Shown here: piece after piece, positions 41,350-49,900 of the stretch
How the letters are laid out: every line of letters begins with the position of its first letter
How positions within the stretch are numbered: position 1 is the stretch's first letter
Source of the DNA: Acidobacteriota bacterium
GTDB taxonomy: Bacteria > Acidobacteriota > Vicinamibacteria > Vicinamibacterales > UBA2999
DNA length: 57,675 bases
Assembly (NCBI GenBank): GCA_016210845.1
Contig: JACQTK010000024.1
Span: 1 to 57,675, forward strand
Direction of reading: 5' to 3'
Program-made: the position numbers and the translations under genes
The notes under the pieces: model-generated
Told to the model about the DNA's origin: nothing
Databases searched by the model: none
The model's input: only the letters and a program-made list of their open reading frames with translations

Positions 41350-43261
41350 ATCGCAGCGGGATCCATTCGATCCTTCCCTCGCCCCCTACCATCACCGCGA
41401 TGGGGCGTTCGGCGGTTCGCCGGCCGAGCGGGACCTCCTCGGTCCAGAACTGATTGACGCGGAGATCGACTCGGCGAAAGGGCGTGGAGGCGGCCTCTCG
41501 AATCGCCACGTCGTAGGCCACCCACCGGCCGCTCGTCACTTCCCGCCGATCCACGACTCGTCCGGCCACGGCAGTCTCGACGATCAGGGTCCGCACCGCC
41601 GGGCGATCGGGCGCACGCAGCCTCAGCCTGAGGAACCCTATCCCGTCCTGGATGTACGTCACGCCGTGACGCACCATCCAGCGGTACCGGGTGCCATCCG
41701 TGGCGGTGTCCGGCTGGTGAAAGCCTCGTTCCGGCGGCGGCGCGGCCGTGCGCGCATAGGCCGCCACGCCCTGGCCGACGCCGGCCAGGAGCAGCACGAT
41801 GGCTGCGACGGCAACGGGTCGGCGAAGGGCTGACGCGTCGGCGTCGGCACCGCCGCGGCCCGCCGCGACACCGAACGCCGCCCAGAAAGGGATCGCAGCT
41901 TCGGAGACGAGGAGGGGATGCCCGGTGAAACACGTCAGGAGGTACCCGAAGGTGCCAGCGAACAGGCCCATCAGAACACCGCGGTCCTTCGCTGTTCCCG
42001 TCCTGTCGCCTATCCAGCCCCGCCAGACGCACGCGCCCACGAGCCAGAGGAACAACGACCCGCCGACCACCCCGAGCTCGGCGAACTGCTGCGCGAAGTA
42101 GTTGTGGGCGTTCTCGTTGCCGTAGATCGCGCGCAGCCGGTCGGACATGAATTCCGACGATCGATCGAAATACCGGCCGATGCCCACGCCGTAGACCGGC
42201 GCCGACGCGAACATCCGCGCCGTGGTCGCCGAGAACTGGGATCGCAGGTTGACAGCCTGCCCCGCACTGCCCTGGACGTCGGTGCGCCAGTCGGCCATGA
42301 GGACCCCGGCCAGCAGCACCGCCACGAGCACCGAGGCCGCCGCGGCGATCTGAGCGCGAGTTGGCCTCCAGTCGATCTGGGCGGCTCCGAGCAGGAGCAG
42401 CCCGCCCAGGAACGCGACCGTCGACGAACGCGATCCGGTCAGCCAGACTGCAGGCAACATCACCAGAAGGAGTGTGATCCACCGTACACGACGGTCGGGA
42501 TCGAACAGCGTCAGCCCCGCAGCCGTCAGCCCCGCCAGCACGTACAGCGACCCCGCCGCGTTCAGGTCGGTCAGGTGCAGGCTGAAGCGTTCGCCCTGCA
42601 CGTAGCGTCCCAGGTACCACGCGCCGAACTCCACCTCCGACCACTGTCTGGCGACATCGAGCAGCGTGGCGAGCGCCAGCAGCGCCATCGAGACGACGAT
42701 CGTCCACGCCACCGCGCGGGCGATTCCCGCGTCGGTTCGCGTGATGCCCACGGCCGCCAGCAGCAGCGACACTCCGGTGAGGCTCTGAAGCAGCGTCCAC
42801 GTTTCGGGCTCCGGGCTGGAGAAGATCAGGTGATCTGGCGGAATGGAATGCCACGCCAGAAGGGGCAGGGCACCGGGCGGGACACCGCCCGCGCCACCGA
42901 TGGTGAGCGAGAGCCATGATGCGAGGGCGGCAGCTCCGTACAGCGCTGCAGGGATGGTGATGACGCGCGGCCACGAGCTCGAGAGGGGGTGCCAGAGACG
43001 CAGCAGCCAGGCCGCGATGAACGTCCAGGCGAAGAGCTCGGCGATGCGCGCGGGAGCCGGGGCGAGCAGCGCGCCCGTCGGGGCGAGCGCTGCGACGAGG
43101 AGCAGTCCCGCCCCGGGCCTCCAAAGCGTGAGCACGAGGATGGCTGAGGTCGCCACCGCACACCCGCGCGGCAGCTCGGGTGCGGCGGCGGCCAGCGCGA
43201 CGGGCCAGGCGAGCGCCGCGCCGAGCCCCAGCCGAATCGCAACAGTCAGGGCGCTTTTCAC
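41348..43261 (-). CDS. O-antigen ligase/polymerase-like membrane protein (Wzy/WaaL superfamily)
   Basis: About 637 residues with ~11-12 hydrophobic helices, a large periplasmic loop with 'YGVGIGRYFDRSSEFMS' and 'NENAHNYFAQQFAELGVVGG', which is the Wzy_C/O-antigen-ligase signature (H-N-x2-x-Q...E-G), and a soluble C-terminal domain of ~150 residues that is beta-rich. It would join or polymerise lipid-linked glycan units. A GTG at 43261 is taken as start; the frame is open to 43303 (TTG), but those 14 residues would be the translated CACAGAG repeat. It is the last gene of the minus-strand run beginning at thiS. The stop lies at the edge of R1. Confidence 0.85.
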   Translation of the reverse strand: MKSALTVAIRLGLGAALAWPVALAAAAPELPRGCAVATSAILVLTLWRPGAGLLLVAALAPTGALLAPAPARIAELFAWTFIAAWLLRLWHPLSSSWPRVITIPAALYGAAALASWLSLTIGGAGGVPPGALPLLAWHSIPPDHLIFSSPEPETWTLLQSLTGVSLLLAAVGITRTDAGIARAVAWTIVVSMALLALATLLDVARQWSEVEFGAWYLGRYVQGERFSLHLTDLNAAGSLYVLAGLTAAGLTLFDPDRRVRWITLLLVMLPAVWLTGSRSSTVAFLGGLLLLGAAQIDWRPTRAQIAAAASVLVAVLLAGVLMADWRTDVQGSAGQAVNLRSQFSATTARMFASAPVYGVGIGRYFDRSSEFMSDRLRAIYGNENAHNYFAQQFAELGVVGGSLFLWLVGACVWRGWIGDRTGTAKDRGVLMGLFAGTFGYLLTCFTGHPLLVSEAAIPFWAAFGVAAGRGGADADASALRRPVAVAAIVLLLAGVGQGVAAYARTAAPPPERGFHQPDTATDGTRYRWMVRHGVTYIQDGIGFLRLRLRAPDRPAVRTLIVETAVAGRVVDRREVTSGRWVAYDVAIREAASTPFRRVDLRVNQFWTEEVPLGRRTAERPIAVMVGGEGRIEWIPLR

Positions 43262-43264
43262 ATC

Positions 43265-43336
43265 AACGGGCCACAGAGTCACAGAGACACAGAGTGGAGA
43301 CAAGAGGATTTGCCTCTGTGACTCTGAGTCTCTGTG
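43265..43336. repeat. R3-type array (CACAGAG units, 8-bp period), inverted
   Basis: CACAGAGT, CACAGAGA, CACAGAGT on the left, a ~20-nt centre, then CTCTGTGACTCTGAGTCTCTGTGG on the right (given here in parts: CTCTGTGA, CTCTGAGT, CTCTGTGG). The halves are complementary. The period is 8 rather than 7. It lies between the methyltransferase stop and the polymerase start. Confidence 0.85.
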
Positions 43337-43364
43337 GCCTGTAGGGGTGAAAGACGCATCAGCG

Positions 43365-44675
43365 TCACGGGCGGCGGCCGATGGCCGCGTAATCGAGCCA
43401 CGTGAACAGCAGCCGGTTGAGCCGCTCCATGTTGGCGTTCAGCGTCTCGACCGAATCGCCCAGCGCGGCGTGTGGAGGGATCGGCTGCAGCTTGTCGTGC
43501 TCGGGATAGGGCGCCCGGTACCGGATCTCGACGCGCTGGAAGCCCGCCGCCACGAGCAGATACTCGAGCGTGTCCGGATGGATCGCGCGCTCGTGCGTCA
43601 GGTCGCGCAGATAGCTCTCGAAGAACGCGAACCAGCACCCGGGGTTGATGGTCTCGAGGACGATGGGCGCGGCGGGGCGGAGTTTGTGAAAGGCGGTGTC
43701 GAGCAGGGCCGCGAGATAGCGCGGCTCGAGGTGCTCGACGACCTGCGCCGCGAACAGCCCGCCGAGCGATCCGTCCGGCTGCGCCCGCAGGTACGTCAGG
43801 GCGTCGGCCTCCGTGGCCTCGAGACCGTCCTGGCGGCAGACGTCGACCATCGCGGCGTTGACATCGATGCCCCGGGCATTGATGCCGTGCTCGCGGAGCT
43901 GCGCGAGAAACTCGCCGCGGCCGCAGCCGACGTCGAGGACGTCGCTGGCGCCCTGGAACCACGGCAAGTACTCGGCCACGCGGCGCCGAATGTCCTCTCG
44001 CGACCCGCGGAACTGGTCCTCGAAGCCGACGTAGACGTGACTGTCGAGCTGCGGTGACGGAGACACGGAAGGCGCCGCCGCGCCAGCCGCCACAGCCGTC
44101 GGCTCGCGTGCGCTCGGCACGCCGCTCTCCGCGAGCCGCGCGACCTCGCGCTTCAGGCTCTGGGCCGCCTGCTGCAGCACGCCAATCGAGGTGCGCAGCT
44201 CCTCGTGCGAGGCCACGAGTGAAGCCACGGCGGCGTCGCTGCGGCGCTCGCGTGCGGCACTCGCCTGCTGGTGGCGCCGCAGATCGTCGACTGCCGCCTC
44301 CAGGCGCGCGGTCGCGGTCTCCAGCGAGGTGTGCAGCGCGGTATGTGCTTCGCGCAGCGTGTCCTCGACCCGCTCGATCGTCTGCCTCGTCCATTCGATC
44401 GTCTGCCTCGTCCATTCGATGGTCTGGACGCTGGCATGATGCGCCTCGATGCCGATCGCGGCGTTCCGGTTGATGTGATCGACGAGGGCCGCGTTGAACT
44501 GCTGCTGGCGGAACAGGATGCGCGCCAGGAAGGTCCGCAGGCGGTCCGCCAGCCGGCCGCGCCAGCCGTCGGACGCCGCGGGAACCGACAGGTCGTACAG
44601 CGTGTTGAGACGTTCGATCTGGTGACGATCGGGAGGGGGAATGGGTGCCGGACGCGGCGGCGAGGGCTCACTCAT
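43365..44675 (-). CDS. Coiled-coil SAM-dependent methyltransferase of surface-glycan loci
   Basis: A 436-residue protein. Residues ~60-185 form a long coiled coil; residues ~85-105 contain a 7-residue direct repeat (TIEWTRQ, twice plus a part), encoded by a 21-bp tandem repeat near 44371-44427. The C-terminal domain has SAM motif I 'VLDVGCGRGEFLAQL', 'GIDVNAAMVDVCRQ', 'FAAQVVEHLEP' and 'ETINPGCWFAFFESYLRDLTHERAIHPDTL', which is close to methyltransferases that cap or modify O-antigens (a WbdD-like layout, but no kinase domain is seen). Nine bases separate it from thiG upstream. Confidence 0.85.
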   Translation of the reverse strand: MSEPSPPRPAPIPPPDRHQIERLNTLYDLSVPAASDGWRGRLADRLRTFLARILFRQQQFNAALVDHINRNAAIGIEAHHASVQTIEWTRQTIEWTRQTIERVEDTLREAHTALHTSLETATARLEAAVDDLRRHQQASAARERRSDAAVASLVASHEELRTSIGVLQQAAQSLKREVARLAESGVPSAREPTAVAAGAAAPSVSPSPQLDSHVYVGFEDQFRGSREDIRRRVAEYLPWFQGASDVLDVGCGRGEFLAQLREHGINARGIDVNAAMVDVCRQDGLEATEADALTYLRAQPDGSLGGLFAAQVVEHLEPRYLAALLDTAFHKLRPAAPIVLETINPGCWFAFFESYLRDLTHERAIHPDTLEYLLVAAGFQRVEIRYRAPYPEHDKLQPIPPHAALGDSVETLNANMERLNRLLFTWLDYAAIGRRP

Positions 44676-44684
44676 CGAGTGGAC

Positions 44685-45464
44685 TCAGCGTCCGACCATC
44701 CCTTCGATCGGGCTGCTGGCCGTGGCGTACATCTTGCGCGGAATCCGTCCCGCCAGGCAGGCCAGGCGTCCGGCGATCACCGCATGCTTCATGGCCTCCG
44801 CCATGGCCACCGGCTCCTGCGCGCCAGCGATCGCCGTGTTCATCAACACCCCGTCGGCGCCGAGCTCCATGGCGAGCGCCGCATCCGACGCGGTTCCCAC
44901 GCCTGCATCCACGATCATCGGCACCAGAGAGAACTCGCGGATGATCCGGATGTTGTTCGCGTTCTGGACGCCGAGCCCGGAGCCGATCGGCGCGGCCAGC
45001 GGCATCACCGCCGAGGCGCCCGCGTCCTCGAGCTTGCGGCAGACCACCGGATCGTCGTTGGTGTAGGGCAGCACCACGAAGCCGTCGCGCACCAGGACGC
45101 GCGTGGCCTCGACGAGCGCCTCGTTGTCGGGAAACAGCGTCCGCTCGTCGCCGATGACTTCCAGCTTGACCCAGTTCGAGAGTCCGGCCTCGCGCCCCAG
45201 GTGCGCCGTCCGGATGGCTTCGTCGGCCGTGTAGCAGCCGGCCGTGTTGGGAAGGATGAAGATGCGGCTGGTGTCAATGTAGTCGAGCAGCGACTCGCGC
45301 GACCTGTCCGAGATGTTGACGCGCCGCACGGCGACCGTGACCATGTCGGCGCCCGAGGCCGCATGCGCCTGCGCCATGACGGCATGCGACGAGTACTTGC
45401 CGGTGCCTACGATGAGCCGCGACCGGAACGTCCGGCCGGCGATGACGAACGGTGTGTCAGTCAT
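44685..45464 (-). CDS. thiG: Thiazole synthase ThiG
   Basis: A 259-residue TIM-barrel enzyme that forms the thiazole phosphate ring of thiamine from deoxyxylulose phosphate, dehydroglycine/iminoglycine and ThiS-thiocarboxylate. The imine-forming lysine is K100 in '[10 protein letters not shown]'; '[14 protein letters not shown]' and '[34 protein letters not shown]' (read in parts) are near-invariant. It lies 44 bp after thiS on the same strand. It is separated by only 9 bp from the coiled-coil methyltransferase gene, so a thiamine-glycan mixed transcript is likely. Confidence 0.97.
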   Translation of the reverse strand: MTDTPFVIAGRTFRSRLIVGTGKYSSHAVMAQAHAASGADMVTVAVRRVNISDRSRESLLDYIDTSRIFILPNTAGCYTADEAIRTAHLGREAGLSNWVKLEVIGDERTLFPDNEALVEATRVLVRDGFVVLPYTNDDPVVCRKLEDAGASAVMPLAAPIGSGLGVQNANNIRIIREFSLVPMIVDAGVGTASDAALAMELGADGVLMNTAIAGAQEPVAMAEAMKHAVIAGRLACLAGRIPRKMYATASSPIEGMVGR

Positions 45465-45508
45465 ACACGGAAAGGGTTCACGAATCCCCGGTCACGACGC
45501 GCACGCGA

Positions 45509-45709
45509 TCAACCGCCGCCGACGAAGTTCACGATCTCGATTCGGTCGCCCTCGTGCACGAGCGTGTCGGCGAACAGGGGCCGCTTGAGAATCGTCAGGT
45601 TGTGCTCGACGGCCACCCGACGCGGATCGATAGCCAGCTTCGTCAGCAAGTCGGCCACTGTCAGCGGCTCGTCGAGCTCGTACGGCTCGCCGTTGAGCGT
45701 GATGAACAC
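45509..45709 (-). CDS. thiS: Sulfur carrier protein ThiS
   Basis: A 66-residue ubiquitin-like sulfur carrier ending in Gly-Gly-Gly ('EIVNFVGGG'), the C-terminal glycine being the site of adenylation and thiocarboxylation. 'LTVADLLTKLAIDPRRVAVEHNLTIL' is typical. GTG start. It precedes thiG, its partner. The 47-bp divergent gap to egtB is too short for a TPP riboswitch and contains a palindrome instead. Confidence 0.95.
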   Translation of the reverse strand: MFITLNGEPYELDEPLTVADLLTKLAIDPRRVAVEHNLTILKRPLFADTLVHEGDRIEIVNFVGGG

Positions 45710-45711
45710 GT

Positions 45712-45736
45712 CAAAGCCAGGGCCCTGGGGCCTTTG
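45712..45736. promoter_or_regulatory. Palindrome between divergent thiS and egtB (possible operator)
   Basis: CAAAG and CTTTG outer arms enclose a perfect 12-bp palindrome CCAGGGCCCTGG (45717-45728) in a 25-bp span. It abuts the egtB -10 box and lies in the leader of thiS. It could bind a dimeric regulator of both sulfur-metabolism genes, or be another small hairpin repeat. Confidence 0.35.
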
Positions 45737-45743
45737 TTATGAT
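45735..45743 (+). promoter_or_regulatory. Extended -10 promoter of egtB (TGTTATGAT)
   Basis: TG-T-TATGAT is a good extended -10. The transcription start is expected near 45750, just before the ATG at 45757, leaving at most ~7 nt of leader. It also shows that the upstream in-frame ATG at 45739, inside the -10, is not the start. Confidence 0.55.
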
Positions 45744-45756
45744 ACGCGTTTCCCCG

Positions 45757-47097
45757 ATGCCGATCGACCGCACCGCCGTCCTCGGCCGCTTCCGGCGCAT
45801 GCGCGCGCGCACCCGGGCCCTGTTCGACCTCCTCGAACCGGCCGCGTACTACGAGCGCCCGATCGCACTGCGGAACCCCATCGTCTTCTATGAGGGGCAC
45901 GTCTCGGCGTTTGCCGTGAACACGCTGGTCAAGAAGGCGCTGGGCCTGCCCGGAATCGACGACCACCTCGAAGCGATCTTCGCGCGCGGCATCGATCCCG
46001 AGGCCGAGGCGGACGCGGTGGCCCGCGGCAACCCCGTGTGGCCGCCGCGCGAGGCCGTGCGCGCCTATACCGGGGCGGCCGACCGGCTGCTGGAGCGGGC
46101 GATCGCGGAAGCGGATGTGGAAGGGACGGCGGGGCGCCACGGGGACGCAGCGATGTTGGGCGGCGCACAGGCCCTCTGGGCCATTCTGGAGCACGAAGAG
46201 ATGCACCAGGAAACGCTCGCGTACATGTGGCACCGGGTGCCGTATGCCTTGAAGCGGAAGCCGGAGTCATACTTCACGACGCCGCCGCGGTTGACCCATG
46301 GCGCACCGCGCCCGGAGCGGGCGAGGATTCCGGGCGGCCGCGTGACGCTGGGCACGGCCGGCGACGCAGACTTCGCGTGGGACAATGAGCGGCCTTCGCA
46401 CGACGCCTTCGTCGACGCCTTTGTCATCGACGCCCACAACGTCACCAACGCCGGCTTCATGGCATTCGTCGAGGCGGGTGGGTATCAGGATCCCCACTGG
46501 TGGCGCCCAGAAGACTGGGCCTGGCGCACCGCGGAACGCATCACCCACCCGCCGTTCTGGCAGCACGAGGGCGGCACGTGGTACTGGCGGGGCATGTTCG
46601 AGCGCGTCCCCTTGCCTGCAGCCTGGCCGGTCTACGTCACGTGGGCGGAGGCCCACGCGTTCGCGCGATGGGTCGGACGACGATTGCCGACGGAAGCGGA
46701 GTTTCATCGCGCCGCGTTCGGGACTCCCGAAGGCCGCGAGCGCCGCTTCCCCTGGGGCGAGACGGCCGAGGGGCGTATGCCCGCGAACCTCGACTTCGCG
46801 CGGTGGGATCCGGAGCCCGTCGGCGCCCGTCCCGGGGCGGCGAGCGCGTTTGGCGTGCACGAGCTCGTCGGCAACGGCTGGGAGTGGACGTCCACCGTCT
46901 TTGCGCCGTTTGCGGGCTTCGAGCCCTTGCCGTCCTATCCCGAGTATTCCGCCGACTTCTTCGACGGCGATCATTTCGTCATGAAGGGCGCATCGCCCGC
47001 GACGCCACGGACGCTCGTGCGGCCCGGCTTCCGCAACTGGTTCCGTCCGCGCTATCCGTACGTGTACGCGGCATTTCGATGCGTGGGGGAGGCGTGA
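45757..47097 (+). CDS. egtB: Ergothioneine biosynthesis sulfoxide synthase EgtB
   Basis: A 446-residue non-haem iron enzyme forming the C-S bond of ergothioneine from hercynine and a thiol. The iron-binding histidines are H48 ('YEGH') and the H146-x3-H150 pair in 'LEHEEMHQETLAYM' of the DinB-like domain; residues ~190-446 form the FGE-sulfatase/SUMF1-type domain ('VTWAEAHAFARWVGRRLPTEAEFHRAAFG', 'GNGWEWTSTVF', 'HFVMKGASPATP'). No egtC is present, so a type that uses cysteine directly, as characterised in the acidobacterium Chloracidobacterium, is plausible. The gene is followed by egtD. Confidence 0.92.
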   Translation: MPIDRTAVLGRFRRMRARTRALFDLLEPAAYYERPIALRNPIVFYEGHVSAFAVNTLVKKALGLPGIDDHLEAIFARGIDPEAEADAVARGNPVWPPREAVRAYTGAADRLLERAIAEADVEGTAGRHGDAAMLGGAQALWAILEHEEMHQETLAYMWHRVPYALKRKPESYFTTPPRLTHGAPRPERARIPGGRVTLGTAGDADFAWDNERPSHDAFVDAFVIDAHNVTNAGFMAFVEAGGYQDPHWWRPEDWAWRTAERITHPPFWQHEGGTWYWRGMFERVPLPAAWPVYVTWAEAHAFARWVGRRLPTEAEFHRAAFGTPEGRERRFPWGETAEGRMPANLDFARWDPEPVGARPGAASAFGVHELVGNGWEWTSTVFAPFAGFEPLPSYPEYSADFFDGDHFVMKGASPATPRTLVRPGFRNWFRPRYPYVYAAFRCVGEA

Positions 47098-47102
47098 CGT
47101 GG

Positions 47103-47169
47103 CGCGAACCCTGCCGGGTTCGCGAGGCGGGCCCGCAGGCGGGGCCCCCGCCGCGCCTGCGCGGCGGGG
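47103..47169. repeat. Palindrome pair in the egtB-egtD spacer
   Basis: CGCGAACCC-TGCC-GGGTTCGCG (47103-47124) has perfect 9-bp arms; CCCCGCCGCGC-CT-GCGCGGCGGGG (47146-47169) has perfect 11-bp arms. The second resembles R6 in its CGCGC core. Both would be translated if egtD started at the GTG at 47099. Confidence 0.75.
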
Positions 47170-47194
47170 TGCCGTGGCCCGCCCCACGGCGCTC

Positions 47195-48157
47195 ATGAGC
47201 GTCCCCACCGAGGCGATGCTGCGCGACGCCTTTGCGGCGGACGTGACCGAGTACCTGCGGCGCACGCCGCGACAGCTGCCGTCGAAGTACTTCTACGACG
47301 AGCTCGGCTCGTCGCTCTTCGAAGCCATTGGCCGGCTGCCGTGGTACCGGATCACGCGCGCGGAGTCCGCGCTGCTGGCCCGCCACGCGCGCGAGATCCT
47401 GCGCCCGCTTCCCCATCCAGTCAGCCTCGCCGAGCTCGGATGCGGCAGCGGCGAGAAGCTGGCGATTCTGGTGAGCAGCGCCGTCGATCGTTTTCCGCTG
47501 ATTCAGCTCGTCGACGTCTCGCCGGCGGCGCTCGACACGGCGCGGTACCGGCTGGAGGCGCTGGGCGTCCGTGCGTCGCTCGCGCATCGCGCCACGTACG
47601 AAGACGGTCTGGAGCGGGCGGCCCGCCATCGTCCGGCCGGCGCGTCGCTCCTGGTGCTCTTCCTCGGCTCCAACATCGGCAACTTCGATCCGCCGATGGC
47701 CCGCGACCTGCTCGCCCGGATTCGTCGCGTGCTGCGGCGGGGCGACGCGCTGCTGCTGGGCAGCGACCTGGTGAAGCCCGAGCGCGAACTGCTGCTCGCG
47801 TACGACGACCCGCTCCAGGTGACGGCGGCGTTCAACCGCAATCTCCTGCGGAGGATCAACGACGAGCTGGGCGGCACCTTCGACCTCCAGGGCTTCGCGC
47901 ACCGCGCGACCTGGAACGCCGGCGCGCGCCGCGTGGAGATGCATCTGGTCAGCCGCCTCCGCCAGCACGTGCGCATCGCCGCCGCCGGCTTCGAGCTGAC
48001 GTTCGAGCCGGACGAGACGATCTGGACCGAGAGCTCGTACAAGTACGAGCCGTCCCAGGTGCTGGAGGAAGGCCTCGCCGCGGGGTTCGGCCGCGGCGAG
48101 CAGTGGATCGATCGCAGCGCGCGCTTCGTGCTGACCCGATTCAGCGTCCCAGTGTAG
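47195..48157 (+). CDS. egtD: L-histidine N(alpha)-methyltransferase EgtD
   Basis: A 320-residue SAM enzyme that trimethylates histidine to hercynine, the first step of ergothioneine synthesis. 'LPSKYFYDELGSSLFEAIGRLPWYRITRAE' (in parts) is the EgtD N-terminal hallmark, 'ELGCGSGEKLAIL' binds SAM, 'LFLGSNIGNFDP' and 'FELTFEPDETIWTESSYKY' are conserved to the end. ATG 47195 gives the usual family length (~320). The frame extends to a GTG at 47099, but those 32 residues would be translated palindromes. The TAG stop is at the edge of repeat R1 copy d. Confidence 0.95.
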   Translation: MSVPTEAMLRDAFAADVTEYLRRTPRQLPSKYFYDELGSSLFEAIGRLPWYRITRAESALLARHAREILRPLPHPVSLAELGCGSGEKLAILVSSAVDRFPLIQLVDVSPAALDTARYRLEALGVRASLAHRATYEDGLERAARHRPAGASLLVLFLGSNIGNFDPPMARDLLARIRRVLRRGDALLLGSDLVKPERELLLAYDDPLQVTAAFNRNLLRRINDELGGTFDLQGFAHRATWNAGARRVEMHLVSRLRQHVRIAAAGFELTFEPDETIWTESSYKYEPSQVLEEGLAAGFGRGEQWIDRSARFVLTRFSVPV

Positions 48158-48217
48158 TAGAGCGGGGGCTTCAGCCCCCGCGCAGCCCCCGCGCGGGCTG
48201 AAGCCCGCGCGCTACAG
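48158..48217. repeat. R1 REPIN-like element, copy d
   Basis: TGTAGTAGAGCGGGGGC-TTCA-GCCCCCGC (in parts) is followed by CGCGGGC-TGAA-GCCCGCG and GCTACAGG. The GTAG foot immediately follows, and partly forms, the egtD stop. It has the opposite arm order to copies a, b and c. Confidence 0.85.
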
Positions 48218-48262
48218 GCCGACGACGTCAAGGCCGATATCCGATCCGGGATCCCTGTCTCC

Positions 48263-49900
48263 ATGAAGCTCCTTCGTCCCCTCCCACGAACGGTCACCCG
48301 CCCCCTGTCATTCGCCGTGCTGATCGCCTGGGTGGGCTGCATGGCCGTGCTCGTGAACCGCTCGTACCTGCAGGCCTCACCAGCCAACCTCGCCACCGAT
48401 CTCGCGCGATACGGGCCGTCGGCCATCTGGCGCGGCGTGTACTACCGCGGGGAGAAGGTGGGCTTCACGGTCAGCCAGGTCGTCCGGACGGGAGAGGGCT
48501 TCGAGCTGCAGGAAGACGGTCGCCTGCAGATGACGCTGTTCGGGTCGACGTCGGCCGCCGCCATTCGCACCACGGCGCGCGTGGACGAGCGATTCCGGCT
48601 GCGCTCGTTCGAGTTCTCGCTCGATCCCGGCACCGGTGCCGTGGAGGTCCGCGGGAGCATCGATGCGCCTCCGCAAGGGAGCTCGGGTCCGCATCGCCTG
48701 ACGATCGCCATCACGTCGGCGGGCGGCACACGGACCGAGCAGCGCGATGTGGCCGAGGCGCCCGTGTTGACGCTCAACTTGTCGCGCATCCTGGCGAGCG
48801 GGGGCCTGACTCCAGGTGCTCGCCACCGGTGGATGGTGCTCGATCCGGCCACGCTGCGGAACGCGCCGATCGACGTCGAAGTCGGACGCCGCGAGGTGGT
48901 GCGCGTGGGCGATACACGGGTGCCCGCGTTCCGCGTGGAGATGGCGTTCGAAGGCCTTCGCACGACGTCCTGGGTGACCGATACGGGCGAAGTCGTCCGC
49001 GAAGAGAGCCCGCTGGGGCTCATGACGGTGAAAGAGGATCCGGAGCGGGCGCAGGGGCTCGCCGTCCCCGGGCGCGTTCAGGCCGATCTGCTCAAGGCAT
49101 CCGCGGTGGTGCCCCGGACGCGCGAACGCATCGAGGATCCACGCGCGGTGCTCCGCCTCCGCATTCGCCTCGACGGGGCGGACCTGTCCGGGCCCGATCT
49201 CCAGGGCGCGGGTCAGCAGGTCAGCGGCAACGAGATCGAGATCGTCGACCCGCGCACGCTGGCCGCGGCCCCGTTGGAACGCGACCTCCAGCCGTATCTC
49301 GAGCCGGAGCCGCTCATCGAGAGCGACGCGCCCGAGATCCGCGCGGAGGCGGAGATGGCGCTGCGTGGGGTCGACGGTGCGCGGGCCCGGGCGGAGCGGC
49401 TGACGCGCTACGTGAACGCGCTGCTCGAAAAGAAGCCCACCGTCAGCCTGCCGTCTGCGCGCGACGTGCTGCGCACCAAGGTGGGCGACTGCAACGAGCA
49501 CACCGCGCTCTACGTGGCCATGGCACGCGCGGCGGGCATTCCGGCGAGGATTGCGGTGGGCCTGGTCTACGTGCTGGGCGCGCAGGGGGCCTTCTATTAC
49601 CACGCGTGGCCCGAGGTGTACCTGGACGAAGGGAACGGCCGCGGCCTGTGGCTGCCCGTCGATCCGACGCTCAATCAGTTTCCCGCCGACGCCACGCACG
49701 TGCGGCTCGCACGCGGCGGTCTCGACCGACAGGCCGCCATCGTGCCGCTCGTCGGGCGCCTGGAGATGACCGTGCTCGATCTCGAGCAGGATCCCGCCGC
49801 CACGCCGATCATCGTTGGACGGGAGCAGGCCGGCCTGCCGCCGCTCGCGCCGGCCGTGACTCGCGCACGGCCCGATCCCTGTGGGTGCGACGAGCCATGA
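48263..49900 (+). CDS. Membrane-anchored transglutaminase-like protein
   Basis: A 545-residue protein with an N-terminal membrane anchor (about residues 14-32, 'PLSFAVLIAWVGCMAVLV'), a large periplasmic beta-rich region of unknown function, and a transglutaminase-like cysteine protease/amidase domain near the C-terminus: C410 in 'VGDCNEHTALYVAMARAAGIPAR', H447 in 'YYHAWPEVYL' and D467 in 'LPVDPTLN' form the catalytic triad. The Cys-rich end (CGCDEP) is unusual. It overlaps the ABC ATPase gene (ATGA), so the three genes to 52337 form an operon, perhaps exporting or processing an envelope substrate. Confidence 0.85.
   Translation: MKLLRPLPRTVTRPLSFAVLIAWVGCMAVLVNRSYLQASPANLATDLARYGPSAIWRGVYYRGEKVGFTVSQVVRTGEGFELQEDGRLQMTLFGSTSAAAIRTTARVDERFRLRSFEFSLDPGTGAVEVRGSIDAPPQGSSGPHRLTIAITSAGGTRTEQRDVAEAPVLTLNLSRILASGGLTPGARHRWMVLDPATLRNAPIDVEVGRREVVRVGDTRVPAFRVEMAFEGLRTTSWVTDTGEVVREESPLGLMTVKEDPERAQGLAVPGRVQADLLKASAVVPRTRERIEDPRAVLRLRIRLDGADLSGPDLQGAGQQVSGNEIEIVDPRTLAAAPLERDLQPYLEPEPLIESDAPEIRAEAEMALRGVDGARARAERLTRYVNALLEKKPTVSLPSARDVLRTKVGDCNEHTALYVAMARAAGIPARIAVGLVYVLGAQGAFYYHAWPEVYLDEGNGRGLWLPVDPTLNQFPADATHVRLARGGLDRQAAIVPLVGRLEMTVLDLEQDPAATPIIVGREQAGLPPLAPAVTRARPDPCGCDEP

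Noticed and set aside
43261..43303. Extra 14 N-terminal residues of the polymerase (MSPLCVSVTLWPVD)
   Set aside because: They are translated CACAGAG-repeat DNA from a TTG without a ribosome site; the GTG at 43261 fits the start of the first membrane helix better, though this is not proven.
45464..45757. TPP riboswitch upstream of thiS or thiG
   Set aside because: The thiS leader is at most ~30-45 nt and the thiS-thiG gap is 44 bp; the CUGAGA and other conserved THI-box parts are not present.
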